A stretch of DNA of 64,000 nucleotides from Pelagophyceae sp. CCMP2097 (Eukaryota > Sar > Pelagophyceae), in contig MU657199.1 of NCBI GenBank assembly GCA_026770575.1, positions 78,786-142,785 of the forward strand, written 5' to 3'. How positions within the stretch are numbered: position 1 is the stretch's first letter; the number at the start of each line of letters is the position of its first letter. The notes beneath the pieces are model-generated. The model worked only from the letters and a program-made list of their open reading frames with translations. It ran no database searches and had not been told where the DNA came from. The position numbers and the translations under genes were made by a program. This document shows, piece by piece, positions 51,490 through 62,076 of the stretch.

Positions 51490-51984
51490 CGCGGAAGAGC
51501 GCATCGATCCTATAACGGATGATCCCCGATGCGCATGGTCGTCCGAGCCGGGAGGCGGCACGGTGCCGTCGAGGCGCGGGACCCGCACGGGCCTCCATCG
51601 GCTGCGAGAATCCTCTTTTTGGGCGAAGTATTAGTACGCTGCCAGTGGGCCGGGGGGGCGTTCGGTACGCCGCGCAGCAGGATGGCCTTGCTGCCGTAGT
51701 AGGAGGAGGGGTCATCTTGGGCCTTTCTACTCCCCCGCGAGTGGCCTCCCACGGAGACGCAACGCCGGCGGACGGTCTTCATTTTGATCGTTGCTGCCGG
51801 GATGCCAAGAAGGGTCCACGACCTCGTGCGAGGTGTGTTTTTGACGACATCCGGCTCACGTCTGGCGGAGAGATAGGAAACTTCAATGTGGTCATCACAC
51901 TCGCGTCCTCCCCGGCGTCCTCGCGCACGCCGGCGCCCCGGGGCGCAACGGCGCGAGTTTGTGATCCATCTATTCTGAATCTCT
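51490..51984. other. Spacer between Sel1 gene and decayed copy
   Basis: No supported coding frame. The region separates a complete MYND/Sel1 gene from the fragment at 51985-52240. Confidence 0.4.
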
Positions 51985-52240
51985 GATAGATGAAATAGTT
52001 CCGGCTCGCCGCGGCGCAAGGGCACGAACCTCAGATGGCACTTGGACTGTGCTCTCAGCATGGGGGCGGCGTCCAGATCAACCACGGGACCGCTACGCAG
52101 TGGTTTCTCCGCGCAGCGGAGCGAAGATTCCCAAGGCGCAATTCAGCGTCGGCGCGTCATACTCCCTGGGAAGGCGCGTGGCCCAGATGCATGACGAGGC
52201 CGTGCGGTGGTGGCGCCTCGCCGCGCCGCCCTCGGGCCGT
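51985..52240 (+). pseudogene. Sel1-repeat fragment with frameshift
   Basis: Translation gives RLAAAQGHEPQMALGLCSQH and QWFLRAAERR in one frame, then AKIPKAQFSVGASYSLG and MHDEAVRWWRLAA in another, matching the Sel1 solenoid of the neighbouring gene. No start, and at least one frameshift near 52120-52140. A stop lies directly upstream. It is the remnant of a tandem duplicate. Confidence 0.7.
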
Positions 52241-52396
52241 CGCGCGCTGCCGTCCAGAAGACGGTGCCTCGAACGCACGGAGCTCCGGTGGGCGCCTCTA
52301 GTGCCGCGCTCGGTCGGGGGCTCTCAGCAAGCGGGTCGGTCCGCTTTGGAAGGATTGCCTGCGTCCCCCGCCCTGCAGGTCCTCGTCCGTCGTTTG

Positions 52397-55300
52397 TTAT
52401 ATTGTGTGCTGCAGCGCGCTCTTCGGCGGTGCGGATGCCCAGGTGTAAAAATCGGCGGGCTGGACGACGCCCGTCCTTTGCCAATCGACTAAACGCCACA
52501 CCGCGTGAACGTCGTCGTCCGACAGCGCCGATTGCGAGATGCGCAGCGTGGTGCGCAGCAGGCCGGGGAAGTCCCACTCGGAGATGCCGAGGTCGTGGCC
52601 GAAGTCCCTAGGTCGCGTCTGGCATGCGTTTGACGGCCGCTCCCCAACGTCCATCTCCCCGACCCCCCAACGTCCATCTCCACGACTCGATCGCATGGCT
52701 TCCCAAAGGGTCCCCCAAAGGACGCCGGGTGAACGTCGGCTCCGTCAGCTCGGCCCTCTTCAACGCCTCCGGGAAGAGCCGAAGCTTGCCCGCGTCCAAC
52801 CCCGCGAAGGCATCTTCGTCGCCGTCGTCGTATTGCTTTCGGCGCGTCTCCGCGGGGGCGATGGAGGCGTGCCTTCTGAAGAAGAGCATGAATTCGTGGA
52901 CGGTGACGGTCCCAGAGAGATCCACGTCTAGCGCCTTCCACAGGCCTCGCAAATCTTCGTTGGAGACGTCTTTCGCGCCCAAGTGCAAGCCCGGGAAGAG
53001 CGACCGAACCCGGAAGTGCAAGTCCTCAAAGTTGAAGCTGCCGGATTCGTTGGCGTCGAACCTACGTTCCAACGCCCTCCGGGACGCCATCTTGTCATTT
53101 GTACGACACACCTTTTGAAGATTTTGAACCAATTGTTCCTTGCCGAGTAATATTTGGCAGCCGCACCGTTGAGTAAAGCGAGCAGGCTCCGCAGTCGAGG
53201 AAGCTTTGCCGGTTCCAAATACCGAGGCCACTCCGAAAGCTCTAAAGTGTAGACTGCGCTTTGCAGTTGGTTCCGAGTGGCGTGGCCGCTGCCGTGGACG
53301 TCGACGTACGTCCATAAGCCGTGCAAGTCCTCCGCAGAGAGCTTGACGTGTAGACGCTCGCAGACGGCGTATGCGAAGTCGGGGTAGGAGATGCGCTTTG
53401 TCTCGTTTGTTGCCACCATCTCGTCGAACATTTTCGCAAAGTTGCCGGCCACGCTGTAGTGGATGCCCCGCTTCCTCAGGTCCGCCGATAATGCCCTGTC
53501 CACCTGCTTATAGACCTCGCGCAGCCTCGAAACGGCGAGCAGCGTCCTGCCACACGGCTCCAAAGTCGGTGCAACGTCGGTGGGTGCGTTGGCGTGCCGG
53601 CGCATAAAAGTGACAAAGTCGGTGAGCGAAGTTTCGCCTCTTCTTTCGGGATCCAGCGCCTTCCACAAACCGCGCAAATCGTCGTCGGAGACGTGCGCCT
53701 TGTCGACTTGCAAAGACGGGAAGGTGGTCCCTCGAAGTACGAATTCGAACCGCTCGAACGAGATGGCGCCATCGTCCGCGTCGAATTGTTTAAAGACCTT
53801 GTACCAATTCCCCGCGTGCCGGTGCCACCGCTCGCCCGCCGCGTTCAAAGTCGAAATCGCCTTTTGTAAGGAAGCTTTCAAAGAGCGGCCGGTGTCGGTG
53901 AACGATGGCCAAAAGTCGAGAGTGAGGCCGTACATCGCCCTTTGAAAGTCGCGCACCGTCACGGTGCCGGCGTCGTTGCCGTCGACAATCGTCCAGAGGC
54001 CCGCCAAGTCTCTGCAACGAGAGAGGTCCTTTTCATCGAGGCCCACGGAACGTACGGCAGCAACGACTTCTCCAAAGTCGACGCTCAAACTCTCGCCCTT
54101 TTTGAATAAAGTGGCCCAGTTGCCATTCAAGCTGCTTGGAACGCCGCGCCGCCGCGCCTCTGCCGCGATGCCCTTTTCCAAAGTTTTGATGACGACTTGC
54201 AAACGCGCGTCGTCCAGGTCCACCCTTTCAAAGTCGTTGGCAGCGTCCGCCGCAGCCAGCCCTTTCTCCGTCGTCGGGTCCGCGCGCGCGGGTTCAAAAT
54301 GGCCGCCGTGGCGCCGAGTGAAGACCATGAATTCGTGGATTGAGACGTCGCCAGACCTACTTGAGCTGACTCGGCCAGGAGAAGGTCCTCCGGGACTGGA
54401 CATGCTGTGATTTTTATTACATGACATTACACTCTCCCGTCCCCCCAGAGCCCGCCCGCGCGTCGTTCAAGGCCTCCATCGAGGGCGGCCGGGGAAGGAG
54501 ACCAGAAAGCGGAGCATCGGAATCCGGGCAAAAGGCTTGCGTTTCCGGCCCTTCGGAGGTTTGGGCGTTTTCCGTTCCAAACGACGCGGGTCGTCGCTTC
54601 TCCGCGTCGAGGGCCTTCCAGAGGCCTCGGAGCTGCTTCTCCGAGACGTTTCCCGTTTCGCTGCCCTTGGCGACGCCGAGGCCCGGGAACGGGGAGCGGA
54701 CGACGCGTTCAAAGTTGGCGAAGCAGAGGCGGCCCGTGTCGTTGCCGTCAAACCTACATGTGCCATCAGGGGCGGACTTCACCGAGGACCTTTCGAGAGA
54801 GCGTCCACCAGCGTCCTCTCGAGGCCCGTGCAAGGCAGGTCCTTGCTCGTCTCCCAATCGACGCGACGCGCTTCATCGACGCGGCGCGGTGCATGCGGAA
54901 GATTTTGTACCACGCGTCAGCCTCTCTATGCCACTTGTCCGCCGCGCGCGAGAGGCATCCCAGCACCTGGGCCAACTCGGAGCGGCCTTGTTCCGAGGCG
55001 AGGACGTCGGGCCAGGGTTCCAATTCGAGAACGTAAATGGCTTTGATAAAGTCGTCGATCACCATCTCGCCGCTAAAGACGTGGTCCACGTGGTCGAAGA
55101 ACGCCTCCAAGTCGAGTTCCTGGACGCCGAGCTTGCGCACTGCGGTCTCAAAGTCGGGGAACGTGACCTTGCCGGCCTCGTCGGCAAAACCCAAAAGGAA
55201 GCGCCGCCAGTCGGCGGCGCCGCGCTTCTTGGACGCCGCGGCAAGGCCTTTATTCAAAGCCGACTGGACTCGGCAGAGGTCTTTTGTGGACAGAGCAGGC

Positions 55301-56436
55301 TGGACCACGTCCGCTTTCCTAGACCGCCACACTTGTATCGCAGCGTCGCGCGCCTCTTTCAAAGAAGTGCGGGCGTGCTTCGAGGAGCCGTGGCGGCGCA
55401 TGAAGATGATGAGGTCGTTGACCGAGACAAGACCCGATGCATCCGCATCGAGGCGTTTCCAGAGGCACCGCAGGTCTTTTTCCGACGTGTCCAAGTTCAA
55501 TCCAGGGAATCGCGACCGCACCACCTTGACAAGCTGCGCAAAGTCCAATTCGAATCCCAGGCCGTCAAACTCTTTGAGTATCTTGTGCCAATTGCCGCAC
55601 GCGCGGTGCCACTTGTCCGCCCGATCATTCATTTGCGAGACCAAGAAAGTGCAGTGCTCGTCGGAAAAGTCGGGCCACGAGGAGAGCCTTGCGCGGTACA
55701 TAAACGCGGAGAACGAATCTGCAGGGACGTGCCCGATTTGTTCACAGTCGATTCGCCCCCAGAACGCGCGCAGCTCGTACCTTGAAATGTCTAAAACCAA
55801 GAGGCGCTGGACCGCCGAGTTGAAGTCGTCAAACGTCAACCGCTTGCCCTGGAAGAACGGAGACCACCAATTGCCCTGCGGCGACTGACCTTGCCTGTTC
55901 AGGTAGGCGAGGAGAGCAGAGTCGAGTTTGCGCGCGATTCGCGCTAAAGCCGCCTCTTGAGGCAGCGGCGTCTCCGGGTCGAAGCGCGTTAAAGCCGTCG
56001 ACGAAAATCGCCTCCCGCGCTGGGCCTCGCGAGGGCTCTTCTTCGGGCTCGGCCTCCGGGCAACGCCGTCAGTTGATGGAGGGGCGGCGAGGCGCGGGCC
56101 CGCGTACGGCAGCGCCTCCAACTCCGAGTGCAGCGCCTCGTAGTCACCCACCAGCTGCTCCAGCTCGTTGACGCGGCCTACGAGGCGCCGGGTCGCGCGG
56201 ACACAGCATCTCGCGGCAAGATGGATGCGCCGCCGCTCTGCGACGGCGTTTGACGCACTCTGGATCTCGACGAGCTGCTTCGACGGGAACAACTGCCACT
56301 CGTCGCTCGGCTGCGGCCGCGGCCGTGGGCGTGGAGACGTCGTCGACGACGGCGGCTTTCTCCGCGTCTTCGGCCCCGGCCGGCTCGGATGCAGCGGGCT
56401 CGGCGAGGAGTGCAGCGCCATCGGCGAGGAGACCAT
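52397..56436 (-). CDS. Large multi-EF-hand protein with repeated module
   Basis: Very long calcium-sensor-like protein, roughly 1,200 residues from MVSSPMALHS at 56436 to the stop at 52397. Several exons: firm junctions are intron 53062-53111 (KIFK|RFDANESG) and a GC-AG intron 54357-54597; others near 52607-52740 and 54753-54850 are needed but their donors are unclear. A module recurs about three times: DKWHRACGNWHKILKEFD / ERWHRHAGNWYKVFKQFD / AKYYSARNNWFKIFKRFD, then a beta-rich strip ending FPGL, then an EF-hand-like helix-loop such as LRGLWKALDVDLSGTVTVHE and LRCLWKRLDADASGLVSVND followed by FMRRH. Loops contain usable calcium ligands (D-x-D-x-S-G), others are degenerate. No catalytic domain is seen. 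Confidence 0.75.
54363..54428. repeat. 66-bp dispersed segment inside the GC-AG intron
   Basis: Reverse-complement partner of 37267-37334. On the minus strand it reads TGTAAT units followed by ATGTCCAGTCCCGGAGGACC, and it lies in the intron between LWKALDAEK and SGDVSIHEF. Confidence 0.65.
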
Positions 56437-56847
56437 CCCGCCGGCGGCGACGCCGATCGGGGGCGCAAGGCCCGGTTGCGAGCAGGTGCGCGCAAGGCCC
56501 GGAGGCGACGCGGGAGCGCGCGAATCTAAGGCCGCGTTTTACCCCTTGGAAGCGACCCCGGGATCCGCACGTTTCGGAGAGCAAAACTTGAAGGGCGTCT
56601 ATCGAGGGCTCAAGCTTGCTCGGGTCTCGTGCGGGCCGCTCAAGCCCGCCGTCTCGAAAAGGCATCCGTGCGACGAAAAAGGCCGGTCCAGTGGAGCTCG
56701 ACGGGGTACCCGGACCGTAGAGGGGTGCCCAGATGGGCGCTACGAGAGGGTGTGTTCTTAGACTTTGGAAAGGAGTCTCAAGGTCCTGCGTGCGCCCGCC
56801 GTCGAAATGCGTCGCTCGCCTTTGCAAAATGTCGCCCGTCGGCACTT
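56437..56847. other. 411-base spacer
   Basis: Between the 5' end of the EF-hand gene and the 3' end of the CBS gene on the same strand. Contains Pro/Arg-rich chance frames only. Confidence 0.4.
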
Positions 56848-58836
56848 CTACTTTGCCTTTGAGAGCGCGACGGCGGCGAGCGCCGCGACGGCGGCAAGGC
56901 CCACAAAGGTCGCCAAACCAAAGCCGCGGCGCGCCACCGTCAGCTTCAGCGGCAGCGACGTCGACGTCGCGTCCAGCGCCTCGTGCAGCGCGCTCGCCGC
57001 CGCGAGGGTGCGCTGGTCCGAGACACGCATAGTCGCCTGGAGGCGTGGGTTGCATGATACAACAAACCAGAGGGATTGCACGATGCAAGCACGACGCACG
57101 TTTTCGACGTATTCAAAGTAGAGAGCGCCCGCGCTGCACTTGAGCTTGTCGCACAACGCGGCGACCAGATCTTTAAAGTCGACGGCGTCGACCTTAAAAG
57201 TCTCGCGCGAGTGGACAATAAAAACCGCGAAGCGGTGCAGCGGCACGACGCTCGCAAACGCGGGAACCAAGGCAGAGGGCTTGATGTTTTGCAACGCGCC
57301 GCTGGACCACCTCGCCGCTTCGGCGGTGACGGCGTTTGCGACGGCCACTGGCTCATCGGCGTCATCTTTGGTCACTAAAACCACGTCATCATTGTCCAGC
57401 GACAGCCTCTGCGCCGTCGCCGTCTCCGGCAAAGCCTCGGGCGGCGACGACTCCGCGCCGGAGAAGAGGTCGGCGAAGAGGCCACCCCCTAAGCCTTCGG
57501 AGAAAAGCTTGCCTGTCGCTGAAGGCGCCTGCCGGTCTGGGTCCGCCGCGCGAAGCAGGTCCAGCACGTCCACGACGCCCACGGGCACGTCGTCCGCGCC
57601 CAAAACGGGCAGGTTGGAGTACTTGCCTAGGTTTGCGGGGTCTGGGGGTCTGCGAGGGGCGCTTCGAGCCGCTTTGAGGCAAAAGGCGTCGGCTCGGTTT
57701 GAGGCCCTCTGAAAGGTTCCTCCGCGAAGCAGACGCTGGGCGTTGCCGTCGTGCATCTTGTGGAGCGCGTCGAGGATATTCTTGCTCGCGGAGATTGAGT
57801 CGGGTCGGGGCGTCATGACCTGAGAAAGTGTGTTCAAGGCACTTCCTCGGTTTGCCAGGCATCTCCCGACGCTGGTCAAAGACCTCGCTGACGCGCAGCG
57901 ACCGGAGCAGCTCGACGTCGCCGTCGCCCTGCGTGACGCTGGAAGCGGCGCGGAGGGCGCGCTTGGCCACATCAGACTTCGACAGAATGCCGACGAGCTT
58001 GCCGTCGTCGCCGAGGACCTGGCGGGAGCGTCGAGGACAAAGAGGGCCCGCGTTGCGAGACGCACCAGCACGGACCGCCGCGTGGCCACGAGGCCATCGA
58101 ACGCGACTCCGAGCAGGTCTTCGGGTCGCGCAGTCGCAGGCGGCGGTCGGCCCTCGAGGGCCGACGTCAGCATCGGAATCGCCGCGTTGCCAAAGCCGAA
58201 GAGCGACGCCGTGGAGCCGGCGCGCTGGAGTTCTAAACGATGAATCGCGTCGTAAAGGACCTATCGTGACATTCGACGACGTTCGACGTTCCGCAAGCGA
58301 CGCACCTTTGCGACGTCGAGCATGCCCGAGACTGCGCCTTCGTCGTCGAGCAACGGCAGGTGCCTCGCGCGCTTTTCCGCCATCAAAGCCAGCGCTCTGC
58401 CGGCCGTCTCCGACTCGCGCACGCATAGAGGTCGCGGGGTCATCGCTTCCACGACCGTCGTGCGGATCACGGAGCGGCCCGAGGCGATGACCTTGATGGA
58501 GACGTCGGAATCGGTGAGGATGCCCACGAGCGACCCGTCCGGCGCTTCCACCAGACCCGCCTACGCGACAGCAGTCAGGTATCGGTGCGAGAGCAGTCAC
58601 GTCTTGGGTATGAGGGGGCACCCCCGATCATCGAGGCGGCGCCCTTAGCACCACGTCGGGGCCGCTCTAAGACGAGGCCCCTTCACAGTCGACGACACCA
58701 GAAACTTGCGCAAGTGACGCACGTCCGTTCTTGCGCGCTGCATCAGCGTCGCGGCCTCCATCACGGACATGCTCGACGGGATGAGGAGCACCGGCGACGA
58801 GTTGATGTCCTTGAGGAGCCTCGAGTTCGACGCCAT
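56848..58836 (-). CDS. Four-CBS plus PB1 protein with C-terminal membrane anchor
   Basis: Matches plant and algal CBSCBSPB proteins, which sense adenylates or ligands through CBS pairs. Seven exons (58836-58723, 58560-58306, 58260-58066, 58018-57884, 57819-57735, 57626-57100, 57036-56848), 499 residues, all in frame; four donors are GTGCGT. CBS blocks: SVMEAATLMQRARTD with LVGILTDSDVSIKVIASG, AGRALALMAEKRARHLPLLD, SVLVLGDDGKLVGILSKSDV, and VMTPRPDSISASKNILDALH with KYSNLPVLGADDVPVG. The PB1 domain (HRFAVFIVHSRETFKVDAVD ... YVENATMRVSDQRTLAAAS) is rebuilt by the last splice. A final hydrophobic helix (LATFVGLAAVAALAAVAL) ends in SKAK, a tail anchor. Ligand and partner unknown. Confidence 0.92.
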
Positions 58837-59481
58837 CGTTGACTGGTTCCGGAAAGGCCAGCGCAGACGTAGTCTCAGAGGACCTCTTTCGCCAAAGTTG
58901 ACGTCAAAGAGACCGCCGTGCAGACAAGCAGGGAAGGCTCAGAGGGCGGCGACAAATGCCTTAGTCGACTGCGCCGTTGCTCCGGGAAATTTCTTCAGCG
59001 GCGCTTCGCGCACCGGCGATCCACACGGCGAAGGTGGGACGCGCGCGTTTGCGCCCGCGCCGAGGGACCCCACTCGCCGTCGCGACGACGGCGCGTTGGA
59101 CTCGCACTTTGGGCCAGCGCTGTGACGCTGTTAAATCCCCTCGTTTCCGAGTCGAAATCGAGCCAACAACCTCACATCTTAAGTCGCCGTGATGCTCCCG
59201 CCTCGGCGCGCCGTCCCCGTCACGAGGGAGCTGGAGAGACTCGCAAGACCAATGATTTCTATCGTTATATTCGATATATTCGAAAGAAACTTCGAAAGGC
59301 TTTTGCAAGTTCCAAACTTTGAATCAACACAAATCTCACAATCGCAGAAACAATCGGCTCGCGCTCCGGCCCCCGCGGCGCGAGGCGCGAGGCGGGGCCC
59401 GCAGAGGCGTTTGTGATCGCGATTCTGCGCCCCTGAAGGTCGGCGGCGGCGGGGTTCGTCCCTTGGGCGCGCTCCGCGGCG
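58837..59481. other. Spacer between divergent genes
   Basis: 645 bases between the CBS gene start and the SGNH gene start. Local AT-rich stretch with TATATTCGATATATTCGAAA at about 59265-59284. No gene is supported. Confidence 0.5.
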
Positions 59482-61852
59482 ATGTGGCTCCTCGCGCTGC
59501 TGGCGCTGGCCGCTCCGTGCGCGGCGCGCGTGATTGCTTGTGTCGGCGACTCGATCACTTTTGGAGCGATGGCCTCAGACGTGAACCACACGTACCCGGC
59601 CCAACTCGAAGAACTCCTGGGCCCCGGCACCAAAGTCTTGAACTTTGGCGTCAGCGGCCGCACTGCCATGCTCACGGGCGACTCGTACCGGGATGCCATC
59701 AAGTGGCCTCTGGCCCTAGAGTCGCAAGCCGATGTGTTCGTCGTCGGCCTTGGGACCAACGACGGAAAGGCACAGCAAGCGCCCGCGTCGTTCGATGGGT
59801 GCAGCAAGGCGCTCGAAACGAACCGACGAATCAACTTGGGAATCAACTTGGGAGCGTAGGTACTGGACGCCTCGCACGGTCCCGTTCAACTCGTCGCTGG
59901 TGCCAATCGCCACAACCTACGTCCAGCAGTACGCCACGCTCGTGCAGCAGCTTAGGGCTCTACCTCAGTCGCCGAGAGTGTTCGTGGCCGTGCCGATCCC
60001 CCAACTTTACGTCAGTGGCAAATGGCCAGACATGACTATTATCAACGACGACCTCCCAGACACTTTGAAAGCCTGGGCCGCCGGCAAACTGCAAACGCCG
60101 TTCGTCCAAGGGAGTTACCTTGTGGATTTCCGGACCGGGTTCTTGAAGGACGGATTGCCTGATAAGACGCTTTACACGGACGGCATTCATCCGAACGACG
60201 CCGGATTCGCCGAAATCGCAAACGCCGCGCGAAACGCCATCGACGCTCCGACGCAGAGGCCGACGACGGCGCCGACGACGGCGCCGACGCAAAATCCGAC
60301 GCCCGCGCCCGCTTCGCCTCCGACTCCCAGACCCACGACGGTGCCGACGGAAAAGGCTTCAGAAGAGCCGACGCACAAGCCGACGCACAAGCCGACGCAC
60401 AGGCCCACTTTTTCGCCGACGTATTCGCCGTCGTACGCGCCGTCGTTTTCACCGTCTTATTCGCCCTCGTACGCACCCTCGCCACAGCCGACGCCACGCC
60501 CAACGCACAAGCCCACGCCGCGGCCGACGCGCAGGCCGACGCGCAGGCCCACGCCCAGACCGACGCCCGTGCCGACGGACTTGCCGACGGCCGTGCCGAC
60601 GGCGGCGCCGACGGCTTTACCGACGGCCGTGCCGACGGCGGCGCCTTCAGCGGTGCCGACGCAGGCTCCGACTTTGTTGCCGACTGCGGTGCCGACGCAG
60701 GTGCCGACCACGCCGCCCAAAGGGGGTCTGCGGCGCGTGCTCTTGTCTTCGGCGGTTGCGGTCGTCGGCGCCACGCGGTCCTTTGACGGCGTCTTCAAAA
60801 CCGCATTCATCCAAGCCCTAACCGCCGTCGGCGTCGTCGGGCCCGCGGACACCGTCGTCTCGGTGAAAGCGGCGGCCTCGAAGGAGGCGCGGCGCCTCGG
60901 CGCGCGATCGCTTGCGGAGGGCGCAAAAATCGTCACGTTCCAAGTTTTGCGATGTTGCGCTTTCAACGCGCAGAAAGCTCTCGAGCCCTTCGAGGCCGCG
61001 CTGCGCGAAACCGTTTCCGGCGGCGACCTCGAAAAGGCGCTGCGGGATTGGGACGCCGGCGTCGCCGTCGACGTCGACGAATCGGCGAGAGCGATGCTGA
61101 CCTTGTCTTCCGCAACGTTCTACGCAAAGGCCAGCGACCAAAGCGGCCCCGCGGCGGCGAATACGGCAATCATCGCTGCCGTCGTCGCCTGCGCCGCCGC
61201 GCTGTGCTTTGCCGGCGCGTGCTTCGCGCGGTGGAAATTGCGCGCCAAGCTGCCCGTCGACGATGGGCCCGCCGACGGCAAGAAGGACATGGAGGGCACC
61301 GCCGAGGAAGTCTTCCTCGTCGACGGGAGCGGGGGCGTCTCCGAAGTCGTCGATCTCGACGGGCTAGAAATCGACCTTGACGGCGGAAACGTCCCCGATC
61401 TTAACGACTTCGATTCCGAAGAGTTAGACGAGCCGGCGACGCTGCAAGGCAAGCGCGCCGCGCGGATCGACGCCAAGCTCGACGAGCCGACGACGCCGTA
61501 CGACGCCGTGTGGGGAAAAACCCTCGGCGACGCGCCTGCGGACGGCGTTGTCTATGATTTGGACGCCACCTCCGAAGACTCCGCCGACGCCGCCGTAAGT
61601 GTCGCAGCGGACGCGGCGGCCTCGAGCCCCACGGCGCCCTCGCAGCGACAGCGGCCGATGCACGACGGCGGCGACGCATCGCCGGGCGCGGAGAACGCAA
61701 TCGCCGGCAACGCGGGCGATGCGGGCGACGCAAGTGACACTGGCAGCACAGGCGCTGCGGGCGACGCCGGTGGCGCTGGCGAAGAAACTTTGCTCATGGC
61801 CGACCCCGAGCCGCCAGCACCGCCTGAAATACGGCTCATTGCCGTACCATAG
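59482..61852 (+). CDS. Cell-surface SGNH/GDSL hydrolase with PT-rich stalk and membrane anchor
   Basis: Two exons, 59482-59789 and 59860-61852 (intron 59790-59859), 766 residues. Order: signal peptide (MWLLALLALAAPCAA), SGNH hydrolase with block I IACVGDSITFGA (catalytic Ser), LNFGVSGRT, block III GLGTND and the final DGIHPNDAG (Asp-His pair), a 150-residue Pro/Thr stalk of PTxAPT and SPSYAPS units, a beta-rich domain (SSAVAVVGATRSFDGVFKTA), one membrane helix (NTAIIAAVVACAAALCFAGA) and an acidic cytosolic tail of about 200 residues. PT stalks are typical of stramenopile wall or surface proteins. The likely reaction is esterase or lipase/deacetylase on wall carbohydrate, outside the cell. Confidence 0.88.
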
Positions 61853-62076
61853 CCGCAGCCGGTGTTCGAGGCCGATATCTAAATGCTCTCCAATTGTGAA
61901 GTCGGGCCGCGCCGGGTGCCGCGGGGATCGCCCGGCTCCCCACGAGTCGTCTTGGGCCAACTCCATCGAGTCGTCCTCAGTCCAGCGAGTTGTCCTCGCG
62001 CGCCACCGCCCGCGCAGGACTAGAAGAGCTGGCAAAGGATTAGGTACGACGCCGCAAGCGCCTCCTTGGGGTGCCG

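Noticed and set aside
58837..59481. Minus frame of 115 codons upstream of the SGNH gene
   Set aside because: No domain, AT-rich end and start in a spacer; treated as chance.
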